Assembly (NCBI RefSeq): GCF_004571135.1
Contig: NZ_SPSB01000002.1
Location: 248,001-312,000, forward strand
Direction: 5' to 3'
DNA length: 64,000 nt
Source of the DNA: Algoriphagus kandeliae
GTDB lineage: Bacteria; Bacteroidota; Bacteroidia; Cytophagales; Cyclobacteriaceae
Part shown: piece after piece, positions 25,361 to 35,375 of the stretch
Position numbering within the stretch: position 1 is the stretch's first letter
Layout: every line of letters begins with the position of its first letter
Translations under genes and position numbers: made by a program
The notes under the pieces: generated by a model
Databases searched by the model: none
The model's input: only the letters and a program-made list of their open reading frames with translations
What the model was told of the DNA's origin: nothing

Positions 25361-28300
25361 ATGTTAGATATTATTGCAAAAGGAATAGCAAAAGTTTTCG
25401 GCACTAAGTCCGATCGAGATATAAAGGAATTACTTCCGAGAGTTAAGGAGATAAATCAGATTTTTGACGGTCTTGCCAAGCTGAGTGATGAAGAACTTCG
25501 GGCTCAGACTTCGGAGATTAAATCCAAGGTTAATGAATATCTAAAGGAATTCGATGCAAAAATTGATTCTCTTCGTGCCGAGGTAGAATCATTGCCTGCG
25601 GATGCGATTCACCAAAAGGATCAAATTTTCTCCCAAATCGAGGAAATTGAAAAGAATCGGGATAAGGCGCTTGAAGAAATTCTTGACCAAGTAATGCCTC
25701 AGGCTTTTGCAGTGGTAAAAGAAACTGCCCGAAGATTCAAAGAAAACGGAAAATTGGTGGTGAATGCCAATTTGCGTGATAGGGAACTTGCTGCTGTCAA
25801 GCCCAATGTTGAAATCGACGGAGAGCTGGCCATTTGGCACAATCGATGGGAGGCAGCCGGCACAGAGGTAGTTTGGGATATGGTCCACTACGATGTGCAG
25901 TTGATCGGTGGTATGGTTTTGCATCAGGGAAAAATTGCTGAGATGGCGACTGGTGAGGGTAAGACCTTGGTTTCCACACTTCCAGCTTATCTGAATGCAC
26001 TAGCCGGACGGGGTGTTCATGTCGTAACGGTCAATGATTACTTGGCAAAGCGTGACTCCGAATGGAACGCGCCACTTTTTGAATTCCATGGCCTTTCCGT
26101 GGATTGTATCGATAAGTACCAGCCTAATTCGCAAGGAAGGAAAAAAGCCTATCAGTGTGATATCGTATATGGCACCAACAATGAGTTTGGCTTTGATTAT
26201 CTACGAGATAATATGGCGAGAGATGCTTCTGACTTAGTTCAGGGTAAGCATCACTTTGCCATGGTTGATGAGGTTGACTCCGTATTGATTGATGATGCTA
26301 GAACGCCATTGATCATTTCAGGACCTGTACCTCGGGGAGACGTGCATGAGTTCGACCAAATGAAACCTCGTGTTGCTACCCTTGTAGATGAGCAGCGAAA
26401 ATTGATTCAAGGATTTTTGACCACTGCTAAGCGGCAAATTTCTGAAGGAAATGAAAAAGATGGTGGTTTGGCGCTTTTCAGAGCCTATCGGGGAATGCCT
26501 AAATACAAGCCATTGATTAAATATTTATCTGAACCAGGCATTCGAGTAATCTTGCAAAAAACAGAGAATTTTTATCTGCAGGATAATAAGCGAAATATGC
26601 CGGAAGCAGATGAGCCACTACTTTTCACCATTGATGAAAAGAGTAATGTCGTCGACCTTACCGACCGAGGTATTGAAACATTGACAGCTAAAAATGAAGA
26701 TCCGAATTTCTTTATCCTTCCAGATATCGGTATGGTAATCGCCGAATTGGAAAAAGATGAGTCTGTTGAGGATAAGGAGAAACTGATCCGAAAAGAGGAG
26801 GTCATCAAAGATTATAGCGTCAAAGCCCAGCGAATCCACACAGTCAATCAGCTTTTGAAGGCATACTGTATGTTTGAGCGGGATACCGAATACATCATTG
26901 TAGATGGAAAGGTTAAGATCGTGGACGAACAGACCGGTCGTGTCATGGAAGGCCGCCGTTATTCAGATGGATTGCATCAAGCGATTGAGGCGAAGGAAAA
27001 TGTCAAGGTGGAGGATGCTACCCAGACTTATGCGACCATTACGCTACAGAATTATTTCCGAATGTACCACAAGCTTGCAGGTATGACCGGTACTGCGGAA
27101 ACGGAAGCAGGTGAATTTTGGGAAATCTACAAGTTGGATGTGGTAGTTATTCCTACCAACAGACCAATCCAACGTCAGGATAAAGAGGACAAAGTTTATA
27201 AAACCGTCCGCGAGAAGTTCAATGCGGTAGTGGATGAAATTAACGAGTTGGTAGCACAAGGCAGACCTGTCTTGGTAGGTACTACTTCAGTTGAAATCTC
27301 CGAGGTATTGAGCCGAATGCTGACCTTGAAGAAAATTCCTCACCAGGTATTGAACGCCAAGCAACATGCCCGTGAAGCGGAAGTTGTAGCGGAAGCTGGA
27401 AAACCTGGTACCGTTACGATTGCTACTAACATGGCAGGTCGAGGTACGGATATCAAGTTGACTCCAGAGTCAAGAGCAGCCGGTGGTTTGGCAATTATTG
27501 GTACAGAGCGCCATGAATCCCGTCGTGTGGATCGTCAGCTTCGAGGACGTTCCGGTCGTCAAGGAGATGTGGGTTCATCCCAGTTCTTTGTTTCCTTGGA
27601 AGATTCCTTGATGCGATTGTTTGGTTCGGACCGCATCGCCAAATTGATGGACCGAATGGGCTTGGAAGAAGGAGAGGTGATTCAGCACAGCATGATCACT
27701 AAGTCTATTGAACGTGCTCAAAAGAAAGTAGAAGAAAATAACTTCGGAACTCGAAAGCGCCTTCTCGAATACGATGATGTCATGAACTCCCAGCGGGAGG
27801 TGGTTTATCGCCGTCGAAGAAATGCCCTGAAAGGTGAGCGATTGGAGTTGGATATTCTGAACATCATGTATGATGTGGCCGAAAGTATCATTGATATGGC
27901 CAAGTCTACCGATGATGCAGAAAACCTCCGGATGAATATTTTCACCTCTCTAGGATTGGATTATCAGATTTCTGAGAATGATTTAAAATCCAAAGATGCA
28001 GGGAAGTTAACCCAAGAGTTGTACGAGGCAGCATTCAAAAATTATCAAGAGAAAAATCAGCGAATCATTCAGACAGCCTTGCCTGTACTTCAGCGAGTTC
28101 AGGATGAGCGAGGCGCTACAGTGAAGGATATTATGGTGCCAATTTCTGATGGCATCAAACAAATCGGCGTTGTTGTTAATTTGGAGAAAATGCTTTCCTC
28201 TGAAGGACATGAACTGATTCGGTCTTTGGAGAAAAGTGTCACCTTGGCTATTATCGACCAAAACTGGAAGGAGCACCTTCGGGATATGGACGATTTGAAG

Positions 28301-28738
28301 CAGTCTGTTCAGAATGCAGTCTATGAGCAAAAGGATCCACTTTTGATCTACAAATTCGAAGCCTTCGAAATGTTCAAGCGCTTTATCGGCAAATTGAATG
28401 AAGATATGATTTCCTTCTTGACCAGAGCGGAATTGCCAAAACAAGATCCTGCTCAGGTTCAGCAAGCACAGACTCAACGAGCTCCCGAACCTAAAGTTCA
28501 GGCATCAAAGGCTGAAGCAGGAAGTACCTTAAATCCAGGTGCCAATCGGGCGGCCGCCGCAGCTGCGACAGCAGGAAGACCTGCACCGCAAGTTGTTGCT
28601 CCTCGAAAATCTGATAAATCCTACGGGAGAAATGATCGAATTTCTGTTCAGTATAATGACGGAACCACCAAAAAGGACGTCAAATTCAAAAGTGTTGAGC
28701 AAGATATTCAGGAAGGTAAGTGTGTAATCATTGATTAA
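25361..28738 (+). CDS. secA: Preprotein translocase ATPase SecA
   Basis: A 1,125-residue SecA, long for the family (about 840-900 in most bacteria). Motif I MATGEGKTL is at about 194-202 and DEVDSVLIDDARTPLIISG is the Walker B region. TAETEAGEFWEIYKLDVVVIPTNRP and TNMAGRGTDIKL are also typical. Extra length comes from an insertion after residue about 330 and other loops, as in Bacteroidota SecA. The C-terminus has an Ala/Gln-rich linker and ends EGKCVIID; the usual C-terminal zinc motif of four cysteine/histidine ligands is absent. Confidence 0.97.
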   Translation: MLDIIAKGIAKVFGTKSDRDIKELLPRVKEINQIFDGLAKLSDEELRAQTSEIKSKVNEYLKEFDAKIDSLRAEVESLPADAIHQKDQIFSQIEEIEKNRDKALEEILDQVMPQAFAVVKETARRFKENGKLVVNANLRDRELAAVKPNVEIDGELAIWHNRWEAAGTEVVWDMVHYDVQLIGGMVLHQGKIAEMATGEGKTLVSTLPAYLNALAGRGVHVVTVNDYLAKRDSEWNAPLFEFHGLSVDCIDKYQPNSQGRKKAYQCDIVYGTNNEFGFDYLRDNMARDASDLVQGKHHFAMVDEVDSVLIDDARTPLIISGPVPRGDVHEFDQMKPRVATLVDEQRKLIQGFLTTAKRQISEGNEKDGGLALFRAYRGMPKYKPLIKYLSEPGIRVILQKTENFYLQDNKRNMPEADEPLLFTIDEKSNVVDLTDRGIETLTAKNEDPNFFILPDIGMVIAELEKDESVEDKEKLIRKEEVIKDYSVKAQRIHTVNQLLKAYCMFERDTEYIIVDGKVKIVDEQTGRVMEGRRYSDGLHQAIEAKENVKVEDATQTYATITLQNYFRMYHKLAGMTGTAETEAGEFWEIYKLDVVVIPTNRPIQRQDKEDKVYKTVREKFNAVVDEINELVAQGRPVLVGTTSVEISEVLSRMLTLKKIPHQVLNAKQHAREAEVVAEAGKPGTVTIATNMAGRGTDIKLTPESRAAGGLAIIGTERHESRRVDRQLRGRSGRQGDVGSSQFFVSLEDSLMRLFGSDRIAKLMDRMGLEEGEVIQHSMITKSIERAQKKVEENNFGTRKRLLEYDDVMNSQREVVYRRRRNALKGERLELDILNIMYDVAESIIDMAKSTDDAENLRMNIFTSLGLDYQISENDLKSKDAGKLTQELYEAAFKNYQEKNQRIIQTALPVLQRVQDERGATVKDIMVPISDGIKQIGVVVNLEKMLSSEGHELIRSLEKSVTLAIIDQNWKEHLRDMDDLKQSVQNAVYEQKDPLLIYKFEAFEMFKRFIGKLNEDMISFLTRAELPKQDPAQVQQAQTQRAPEPKVQASKAEAGSTLNPGANRAAAAAATAGRPAPQVVAPRKSDKSYGRNDRISVQYNDGTTKKDVKFKSVEQDIQEGKCVIID

Positions 28739-28744
28739 TTAGCC

Positions 28745-29284
28745 ATGCGGAATAGCTGGGTTTTCGGTATTGTTATTCTTTTTTTCTCCTGCAAAACAGG
28801 TCAGAGTGTTGTTAGTGGCCCTGAAAGTTTTGCAGGTTACCAAGAAGATTTGACTTCAAGTTTGCCGGATTACCCAGATTATCAGCAGCAATTGGAGAGC
28901 CTTCCCCCAATACAGCCTGAGGAATCTGCCCGAGCAATTGATTCTCAATTGGAGGCATTAGCCCGAGTTCAGTATGAAAAAAACACCTCTGAGCCTTACT
29001 TTAATGGTTTTCGAGTTTTAGTGTATTCAGGGCTAAATCGGGATGAAGCTTTCAAAACTCAGGAAGAACTTGCGGAGGCCTTTCCGGAAATAAGTGCTGA
29101 AATGCAATATGAGCAACCTCGTTATTTGCTTAAAGTAGGGAGATATGGTTACAAGGTAGAGGCCTTGAAAGTACTCTATGAAATCAAAACCATTTTCCCA
29201 TCCGCAAGAATAATCAGAGACCGAATTCAGCGCAAAGATTTTACCCTACCAAGCCAAATAGACAATGCTGAAGGAGAAAATTAA
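28745..29284 (+). CDS. SPOR-like domain lipoprotein
   Basis: A 179-residue exported protein. The N-terminal signal ends in ILFFSCKTG, with a lipobox cysteine at about residue 16. The C-terminal part (about 85-160: FRVLVYSGLNRDEAFKTQEELAEAFPE...RYLLKVGRYGYKVEALKVLYEIKTIFPSARII) has the beta-alpha-beta rhythm of SPOR domains, which bind denuded peptidoglycan at division sites. It follows secA by 6 bases and overlaps the next gene by 20 bases, so it is probably co-transcribed with both. Confidence 0.78.
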   Translation: MRNSWVFGIVILFFSCKTGQSVVSGPESFAGYQEDLTSSLPDYPDYQQQLESLPPIQPEESARAIDSQLEALARVQYEKNTSEPYFNGFRVLVYSGLNRDEAFKTQEELAEAFPEISAEMQYEQPRYLLKVGRYGYKVEALKVLYEIKTIFPSARIIRDRIQRKDFTLPSQIDNAEGEN

Positions 29285-30455
29285 ATCCCTTGCTAGCGCA
29301 TATAAAGAAGAGGTTATCGCCAATCGGCGGCATCTTCACGCCAACCCTGAGCTTTCCTATAAAGAGTTTCAAACCGCAAAATTCGTCAAAGAAAAGCTAG
29401 AAGAAATTGGTATTCAGCAACTTGAATCCAAAGCACAGACGGGTTGGACAGCCCTAATTGAAGGAAAAAATCCATCCAAAAAAATCATCGCCCTTCGGGC
29501 AGATATGGATGCCCTTCCCATTGTGGAGGCAAACGAAGTTCCCTACAAATCCCAAAATCCAGGAGTGATGCATGCTTGTGGACACGATGCCCATACGGCA
29601 TCCTTATTGGGAGCTGCCAAGATTTTGCACGAGGTGAGAGATCAATTTGAGGGAACCATCAAGCTTTTATTTCAGCCCGGAGAGGAGGTTGCCCCAGGAG
29701 GAGCTTCCTTTATGATTCGTGATGGTGCTTTGGAAAATCCAAGACCATCTGGAATTATCGGGCAACATGTGATGCCCTTTATTCCTGCTGGTAAGGTAGG
29801 ATTCCGTCAGGGAATTTATATGGCAAGTGCCGATGAACTATACCTGACTGTAAAGGGAAAAGGCGGACATGGTGCGATGCCGGAGACTCTTATCGATCCA
29901 GTTTTGATTGCTTCGCACTTGATCGTTGCTCTTCAGCAGGTAGTCAGCCGAGCGGCAAGTCCAAAAATCCCTTCGGTGCTTTCCTTTGGTCGGGTAGAAG
30001 CTTTAGGAGCGACCAATGTGATTCCCAATGAGGTGAAAATCCAGGGAACCTTCCGCACGCTAAATGAAGAATGGAGAGCAGCGGCTCATCAAAAAATGCT
30101 TCAAATTGCGCATGCCTTGGTAGAAGGAATGGGAGGAAAATTGGATTTCGAGATTCGAAAAGGCTATCCTTTCCTACAAAATGATCCTGAATTGACCGCC
30201 AGAGCGACAAATGCTGCCAAAGAGTATCTTGGTGAGGAAAATGTGATCGACTTGGATATTTGGATGGCTGCAGAGGATTTTGCTTACTACTCACAGGAAA
30301 TTAGCGGATGTTTTTACCGATTAGGAACTCGAAACGAAGCAAAAGGAATTATTTCTGGCGTGCATACACCAACCTTTGACATAGAAGAAGATGCACTGGA
30401 AATCGGTGCAGGATTGATGGCTTGGTTGGCCGTTGCAGAATTACAAAAACCTTAA
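29265..30455 (+). CDS. M20-family N-acyl-amino-acid amidohydrolase
   Basis: A 396-residue metallo-amidohydrolase. Metal-site residues lie in MHACGHDAH (C105, H107, D108 and H110), in QPGEEVAPGG with E140/E141, and in AAEDFAYYS. The mid-domain GHGAMPE is the dimerisation lid region. Family enzymes deacylate N-acyl amino acids or hydrolyse indole-amino acid conjugates. It starts 20 bases before the upstream gene's stop; the start MLKEKIKSLA fits the family's N-terminus. Confidence 0.93.
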   Translation: MLKEKIKSLASAYKEEVIANRRHLHANPELSYKEFQTAKFVKEKLEEIGIQQLESKAQTGWTALIEGKNPSKKIIALRADMDALPIVEANEVPYKSQNPGVMHACGHDAHTASLLGAAKILHEVRDQFEGTIKLLFQPGEEVAPGGASFMIRDGALENPRPSGIIGQHVMPFIPAGKVGFRQGIYMASADELYLTVKGKGGHGAMPETLIDPVLIASHLIVALQQVVSRAASPKIPSVLSFGRVEALGATNVIPNEVKIQGTFRTLNEEWRAAAHQKMLQIAHALVEGMGGKLDFEIRKGYPFLQNDPELTARATNAAKEYLGEENVIDLDIWMAAEDFAYYSQEISGCFYRLGTRNEAKGIISGVHTPTFDIEEDALEIGAGLMAWLAVAELQKP

Positions 30456-30514
30456 TATCCTATTAATTTTCCAATAGTATTTCTCCCCTATTTTCGTATT
30501 CCAATAATGAATTT

Positions 30515-31288
30515 ATGAAAGTATTTAAACTGTTTACGCTTGCACTATTTCTAATGCTTTTTACCTCTCAAGCCTTTGCTTGGGGGCAATTGGGGCATTA
30601 CTTGATCGGCTATATGGCCGAGCGGCAGATGAAGAGCTCCGTGGCAAAAAAAGTGGAGAAAGTGCTTTATCCCATGTCCTTAGGAAGGAGTGGAACTTGG
30701 ATGGATGAAATTCGCTCCGATCGAGCGTATGATTACGCGACTACTTGGCATTATTTGACCAGTAAAAACGGTGAATACGACCCTAACATTCAGGAAAAGA
30801 CCGGAGATGCTTATGAAGCTATCATCCGTTTGAAAAATGAATTGAAAGCGGGGGGACTATCTGCCGAAGAGGAAGCTGAAAAACTGAAAATGCTCATCCA
30901 CATGGTGGAAGATATCCATCAGCCATTGCATGTGGGTACGGGTGAAGATCGTGGAGGAAATGATGTGAAGATTGAGTTTTTTGGACAGCCAACTAATTTG
31001 CATGCGCTTTGGGACAGCGGAATGATTGATCGACAGGGAATGAGCTATACAGAAATGGGGAATGAACTTTTTCGAAGAATTACTCCTGAGCTTCAGCAAA
31101 AATATAGGTCTGCAACCATGCAAGATTGGTTGAAGGAAGCGGTAGATCTTCGTGGAGCTGTTTATGATTTACCAGAAAACCGTCGGATTAGCTATGCCTA
31201 TATGTATCACAATTTCAAAATTGCCGAAGAGCGGATGATTGCAGCAAGCGTGCGGTTAGCACAGATTTTGGAAGAGATTTACGGGTAG
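30515..31288 (+). CDS. S1/P1-family nuclease
   Basis: A 257-residue exported zinc nuclease. The signal peptide ends SQAFA before W23, which becomes the N-terminal zinc ligand in mature S1/P1 enzymes. Other ligands lie in WGQLGH (H28), WHYLTSK, HMVEDIHQPLHVG and NLHALWD. These trinuclear-zinc enzymes degrade single-stranded DNA and RNA outside the cell or in the periplasm, probably for phosphate and nucleoside scavenging. The gene stands alone and is followed by a strong terminator. Confidence 0.92.
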   Translation: MKVFKLFTLALFLMLFTSQAFAWGQLGHYLIGYMAERQMKSSVAKKVEKVLYPMSLGRSGTWMDEIRSDRAYDYATTWHYLTSKNGEYDPNIQEKTGDAYEAIIRLKNELKAGGLSAEEEAEKLKMLIHMVEDIHQPLHVGTGEDRGGNDVKIEFFGQPTNLHALWDSGMIDRQGMSYTEMGNELFRRITPELQQKYRSATMQDWLKEAVDLRGAVYDLPENRRISYAYMYHNFKIAEERMIAASVRLAQILEEIYG

Positions 31289-31307
31289 AAAATTTTGAAA
31301 ATCAAGG

Positions 31308-31347
31308 AAATGGCCTTGGGAGATTTTGCTCTCAAGGCCATTTTTTT
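31308..31347 (+). terminator. Terminator after the S1/P1 nuclease gene
   Basis: AAATGGCCTTG (31308-31318) pairs with CAAGGCCATTT (31333-31343), and the stem extends inward by a GAG/CTC pair. A run of T residues follows directly. Confidence 0.9.
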
Positions 31348-31384
31348 ATATTTATCGTACTGATTTATATTTCGTGATTTCGGT

Positions 31385-33244
31385 ATGCACAAACTACTCT
31401 TTGTTGCCTTCTTTTTTATTTTCAGTGTTTTTTCATCCTTCTCCCAAGAATTGGAGGAAGAGTTTCTATCAGCATTAGATAATAGGGATTCTACCGCTAT
31501 CCTTTTTGAAGAACTTGAGACTAGACTCGAGACAAAGGTTGATTCGGGAATGTACTTCTATTATCTGGCAAGGTTTCAAAACATAGAAAACAATCCTCGC
31601 CAAGCGGTAGAAACTCTACTCAAAAGCCTTCCTTTTTTTTCGTCGAAAGAAAGTTCAAGTTACCTGATTTCCGCATACAACAACTTAACTTATTTAGAGT
31701 CTATTTTGGGAAATTGGGAAAAGGCAATGCTCTATGGTCAGACAGCTTACGAAAAGGCATTGGCGGTCAATGATTCTAATCGGATGGGCTATTCCTTGGC
31801 GGATTTGGGAATAGTGTACCATGATATGGAACAATATGAGAAAGGAGTAGAGTATGCCAAGAGAGGATACCAAATCCTTTCAGGAAGTCCAAATTCTGAC
31901 ACTCGAACCAAATCCTTTGCGCTTAATGCAATTGCGATCAACTTTGATGATTGGGACAAACCAGACTCCGCTCTTTTTTACCACTATAAAAACTTAGAAT
32001 TACTTTCGGAATTAGATAGCTCGGCGTTTACTAATACCTACAACAACATTGGGAACACACTTCTCAAGCAAGGCCGATATGCAGAGGCCAAAAAATGGGT
32101 CGAAATTTCTCTCAAATACAACTATCGAAGTATGGATAGTTACAAATTGGCTACCAATTATACCAATCTGGCAACCATTGCATACAATTTAGATCGATAC
32201 AATGAAGCTGAGGAAATGATGGATTCAGCTTATCATTATGTTCAATTGAGTGATTCAAGGGAAAAGCTTCGGGATTACCTTTATGATCAATTTCGATTTC
32301 AAAAAAAGAAAGGAGACTTGATGCTTTCTCTAGATTACCTGGAGCAATATGCAGCATTAAAAGACACTATTTTTAAAGAAGACCGTGTAAGAATGATGGG
32401 TGAATTGGAAACCCGATATGAGGTTTCTGAAAAGGAAAGACAACTTGCTGAATCCAGAGCTCAATTAGCCGAAAATGAACTTTTGGTAAAGAATAGAAAT
32501 AATCAATTACTGCTTTTACTCATCGTTTTATTGATCAGTTTGGGTCTTGGGTTTTTTATTTATTACAGACAAAAAAATAAAAACTGGCACCTTGAACAAG
32601 AGGCGAAGCTTCAAAAGATTTTTGCGGAACAGCAGACCCAAAAGCGCCTTCAGGAACAAAGGCAGCGGATTTCCTCAGACCTTCACGATAATATCGGCGC
32701 TCAACTCACCTTTATCATTTCAAGCCTGAATAACTTAAAGTTTTTGGATTTGCCCAAAGATATTTTGGGGAAAAAGCTAGATCAGATTTCAGAATTTACC
32801 ACCGAAACGATCAATGAACTAAGGGATACCATTTGGGCGATGAATAAAGACAGCATTACCTTGGATGACCTTCAAGGAAGGTTGGCAGGTTTGCTGGAAA
32901 AGGCCAAAAATGCCTGTCCCGCCATTGATTTCACTTTGGAATTGGGAGAAAATTTGGATGAAAATTTTCAATTGAATTCATTAGAAGGAATCAATTATTA
33001 TCGAATTGCTCAAGAAGCAATTCAAAACGCCATCAAGCATGCTGAAGCAAGTAAAATTAAAGTTTCTCTCTTCCCCGAAAATAGTCACCTTTCCCTCTTA
33101 GTGGAGGACAATGGAAAAGGTATCACCGGTAGTAGAAAAAACGGAAATGGATTGGGAAATATGGAAGTGCGTGCCGATCGAATAGGGCGAAAAATACAGA
33201 TTGAATCCAAAATGGGACAAGGAACCCGCGTTCATGTTTTTTAA
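31385..33244 (+). CDS. TPR-containing sensor histidine kinase (HisKA_3 type)
   Basis: A 619-residue kinase. A signal peptide (about 1-20) precedes a periplasmic TPR array (about 30-340), then a coiled coil and one membrane helix (about 373-394, LLLLIVLLISLGLGFFIYY). The phosphoacceptor is H434 in SSDLHDNIGAQL, the NarX/DesK subfamily, and the GHKL ATPase has VEDNGKGI and GNGLGNMEVRADRIG near the C-terminus. The TPR part presumably senses an envelope signal. It is 11 bases upstream of its likely partner response regulator. Confidence 0.93.
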   Translation: MHKLLFVAFFFIFSVFSSFSQELEEEFLSALDNRDSTAILFEELETRLETKVDSGMYFYYLARFQNIENNPRQAVETLLKSLPFFSSKESSSYLISAYNNLTYLESILGNWEKAMLYGQTAYEKALAVNDSNRMGYSLADLGIVYHDMEQYEKGVEYAKRGYQILSGSPNSDTRTKSFALNAIAINFDDWDKPDSALFYHYKNLELLSELDSSAFTNTYNNIGNTLLKQGRYAEAKKWVEISLKYNYRSMDSYKLATNYTNLATIAYNLDRYNEAEEMMDSAYHYVQLSDSREKLRDYLYDQFRFQKKKGDLMLSLDYLEQYAALKDTIFKEDRVRMMGELETRYEVSEKERQLAESRAQLAENELLVKNRNNQLLLLLIVLLISLGLGFFIYYRQKNKNWHLEQEAKLQKIFAEQQTQKRLQEQRQRISSDLHDNIGAQLTFIISSLNNLKFLDLPKDILGKKLDQISEFTTETINELRDTIWAMNKDSITLDDLQGRLAGLLEKAKNACPAIDFTLELGENLDENFQLNSLEGINYYRIAQEAIQNAIKHAEASKIKVSLFPENSHLSLLVEDNGKGITGSRKNGNGLGNMEVRADRIGRKIQIESKMGQGTRVHVF

Positions 33245-33255
33245 AGAAAATACCT

Positions 33256-33906
33256 ATGGCTATCAAAATTGCAATTGCTGAGGATAACTCATTTTTACTT
33301 AAAGCAGTAATGGAGAAGATATCCTTCTATCCTGATTTGGAAGTAAAATTTCATGCCTTTAACGGGGAAGAGTTGTTGAAAAAGCTGGAAGAGGATTCCA
33401 ATATCCAATTGGTTTTAATGGATATTGAGATGCCCAAAATGGATGGGATAGCGGCAGTTTCCCAAGTCACGCAACGTTATCCACAAATCAAGACCATTAT
33501 GCTGACCGTCTTTGACAACGACGAGCATATTTTCAAAGCCATTCAAGCGGGTGCAAGTGGATATTTCCTTAAGGAAGTTTCTCCACCGGAATTATATCAA
33601 GGAATATTGGATACTTTGGATGGTGGTGCTGCTATGACCCCAAGTATTGCATTGAAAACTCTCAAGCTTCTGCGAAATCCCCCACAGTTTGAAGAGCCAA
33701 AAGAGGATATTTCTTTAACGAAGCGTGAAATTGAAATTTTGGAGCAAACGGCCAAGGGCCTGAGTTACAATCAAATTGGAGAAAACCTTTTCATTTCTCC
33801 TAAAACCGTTCGGAAGCACATTGAAAACATCTACAGTAAGCTCCAGGTTCACAACAAAATGGAGGCAGTACAAAAGGCGGTGAAAAACCGAATTATTGAA
33901 GGTTGA
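33256..33906 (+). CDS. NarL/LuxR-type response regulator
   Basis: A 216-residue regulator. The receiver domain has the phospho-accepting D56 in LVLMDIEMPKMDG, the switch residue T (IMLTVFD) and K in YFLKE. The C-terminal HTH (about 150-205) reads LTKREIEILEQTAKGLSYNQ and PKTVRKHIENIYSKL. It pairs with the adjacent histidine kinase. Its stop touches the stop of the convergent methyltransferase gene with no gap. Confidence 0.95.
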   Translation: MAIKIAIAEDNSFLLKAVMEKISFYPDLEVKFHAFNGEELLKKLEEDSNIQLVLMDIEMPKMDGIAAVSQVTQRYPQIKTIMLTVFDNDEHIFKAIQAGASGYFLKEVSPPELYQGILDTLDGGAAMTPSIALKTLKLLRNPPQFEEPKEDISLTKREIEILEQTAKGLSYNQIGENLFISPKTVRKHIENIYSKLQVHNKMEAVQKAVKNRIIEG

Positions 33907-35283
33907 TTACAAATTTCGAATTCTCCATTCTTTGGGATAATAATTATTGATTCGATTACCCAAATTTTTCACCCATCCGATCGGTAAGTTTTGGAAAGTC
34001 AATAAGACCCATCCAGATTCTTTCAGATTCAGTTCTTGATCATTTTTCCTCAAAAATTCTAAGGCCTCCTCTAAAGAAATTTCTTGTGTGGAAAACCCTT
34101 TTTTTGGCAAAATCGAAACTGCCCAATCATGGGAAGGGATCCATTCGGTTTTTTGCTTTTTACCTATTTCTGTTCCAAAATAGCGGATATTTAAGCTGTG
34201 GATAACTTGCTCTAAATGAGTTTTCCACATTTCCGGAAATCGAAAATAAGAGTCATTCAATAAGTAATATTGGCTGTTTTCAAACCCCAACTCTTCATCT
34301 AAAGACAAGCAGGTCTTTTCATCCACCAGTTTTAAAAATTGATGCTTAAAGTCTTTTTTCTTTTTCGGCTCCATGCTAAAGGCATCTTCGGGCCGCTTCA
34401 ACACCGAAATGAAAAAGCCTTCTCCTTCTACCCGATGCGGATAAAATCGGTATCCAAAAAATGTCCCCTCTTCTGTTTGTACTGTTGATTCTTCTATTTG
34501 CCAATCTGGGTTCAACTCAATTCGTACCGACTCATAAGCAAACTCTGAAGTCAAAAACCGAATCATCTCCTCATTTTCCTGCTCATTAAAGGTACAAGTG
34601 CTGTAAATCAGATAACCGCCTCCTTTTACCAATCCTCCAGCTTGATCTAAAATCCGCTGTTGCCTACCTGCACAAAGCCGGACATGATCCGGACTCCATT
34701 CTTTTCGTGCTTCCAGGTCCTTTCGAAACATCCCCTCACCCGAACAAGGAGCATCAATCAATACCAAATCAAAAAAGCCTTCCAAATCCTGAAAATGAGC
34801 AGGGTCATTCTGAGTGACAATGGAATTCCCCAATCCCCATTTGATCAAATTTTCTTTTAGTATCTGATTTCGGCTTTGGATGACTTCATTAGCAACTAAT
34901 AATCCATCCTGACTAAGGTAAGTCGAAAGCAGCGTGGATTTCCCTCCAGGTGCAGCCGCCAAATCCAGAAAAATTCCTTTAGGTACTTGAAGCTGACGAA
35001 GCACCTCTGAAATAAACACGGAGGATGCCTCCTGTACATAGTAAGCTCCAGCATGAAAAAGTGGATCAAGGGTAAAAGCCGGTCTTTTTTCCAAAGAAAA
35101 CCCATGCTGAGACCAAGCAATTTCCTTCCCCTCGAAAGGACAATTTTCAATCTTGAAGGGGTTTAGACGAATCGTTGTAGGAGAATCTTCGCTAAGAGCT
35201 AGCTCAAACTGTTGATAATCCACCTTTCCTAGTTGATGGATCATTCGTTTTTGAAATTCCGGATGAATGTTGACCTCGCTCAT
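33907..35283 (-). CDS. RsmF/NOL1-type rRNA cytosine-C5 methyltransferase
   Basis: A 458-residue m5C methyltransferase. Motif I is DLAAAPGGKSTLLS, the proline-cysteine motif is DAPCSGEGMFRKD, and the second catalytic cysteine is in IYSTCTFNEQENE. The C-terminal part (about 320-458) resembles the RNA-binding extension of RsmF/YebU enzymes. The likely target is 16S rRNA cytosine, inferred from family membership. The gene contains one perfect DnaA box (34197-34205). Confidence 0.92.
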   Translation of the reverse strand: MSEVNIHPEFQKRMIHQLGKVDYQQFELALSEDSPTTIRLNPFKIENCPFEGKEIAWSQHGFSLEKRPAFTLDPLFHAGAYYVQEASSVFISEVLRQLQVPKGIFLDLAAAPGGKSTLLSTYLSQDGLLVANEVIQSRNQILKENLIKWGLGNSIVTQNDPAHFQDLEGFFDLVLIDAPCSGEGMFRKDLEARKEWSPDHVRLCAGRQQRILDQAGGLVKGGGYLIYSTCTFNEQENEEMIRFLTSEFAYESVRIELNPDWQIEESTVQTEEGTFFGYRFYPHRVEGEGFFISVLKRPEDAFSMEPKKKKDFKHQFLKLVDEKTCLSLDEELGFENSQYYLLNDSYFRFPEMWKTHLEQVIHSLNIRYFGTEIGKKQKTEWIPSHDWAVSILPKKGFSTQEISLEEALEFLRKNDQELNLKESGWVLLTFQNLPIGWVKNLGNRINNYYPKEWRIRNL

Positions 35284-35375
35284 AGCCTCAAAGATTCGAA
35301 AGTTTAAAATTGGGGCTTTTTTCTGAAATGGCTGTTTTCTATCCTTTTGTAAATTCCTAACTTCCTCCGAATCAA

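Noticed and set aside
28007..28477. 156-codon open frame antisense to secA
   Set aside because: The length is long, but the opposite frame is a strongly conserved protein and no start signal is evident.
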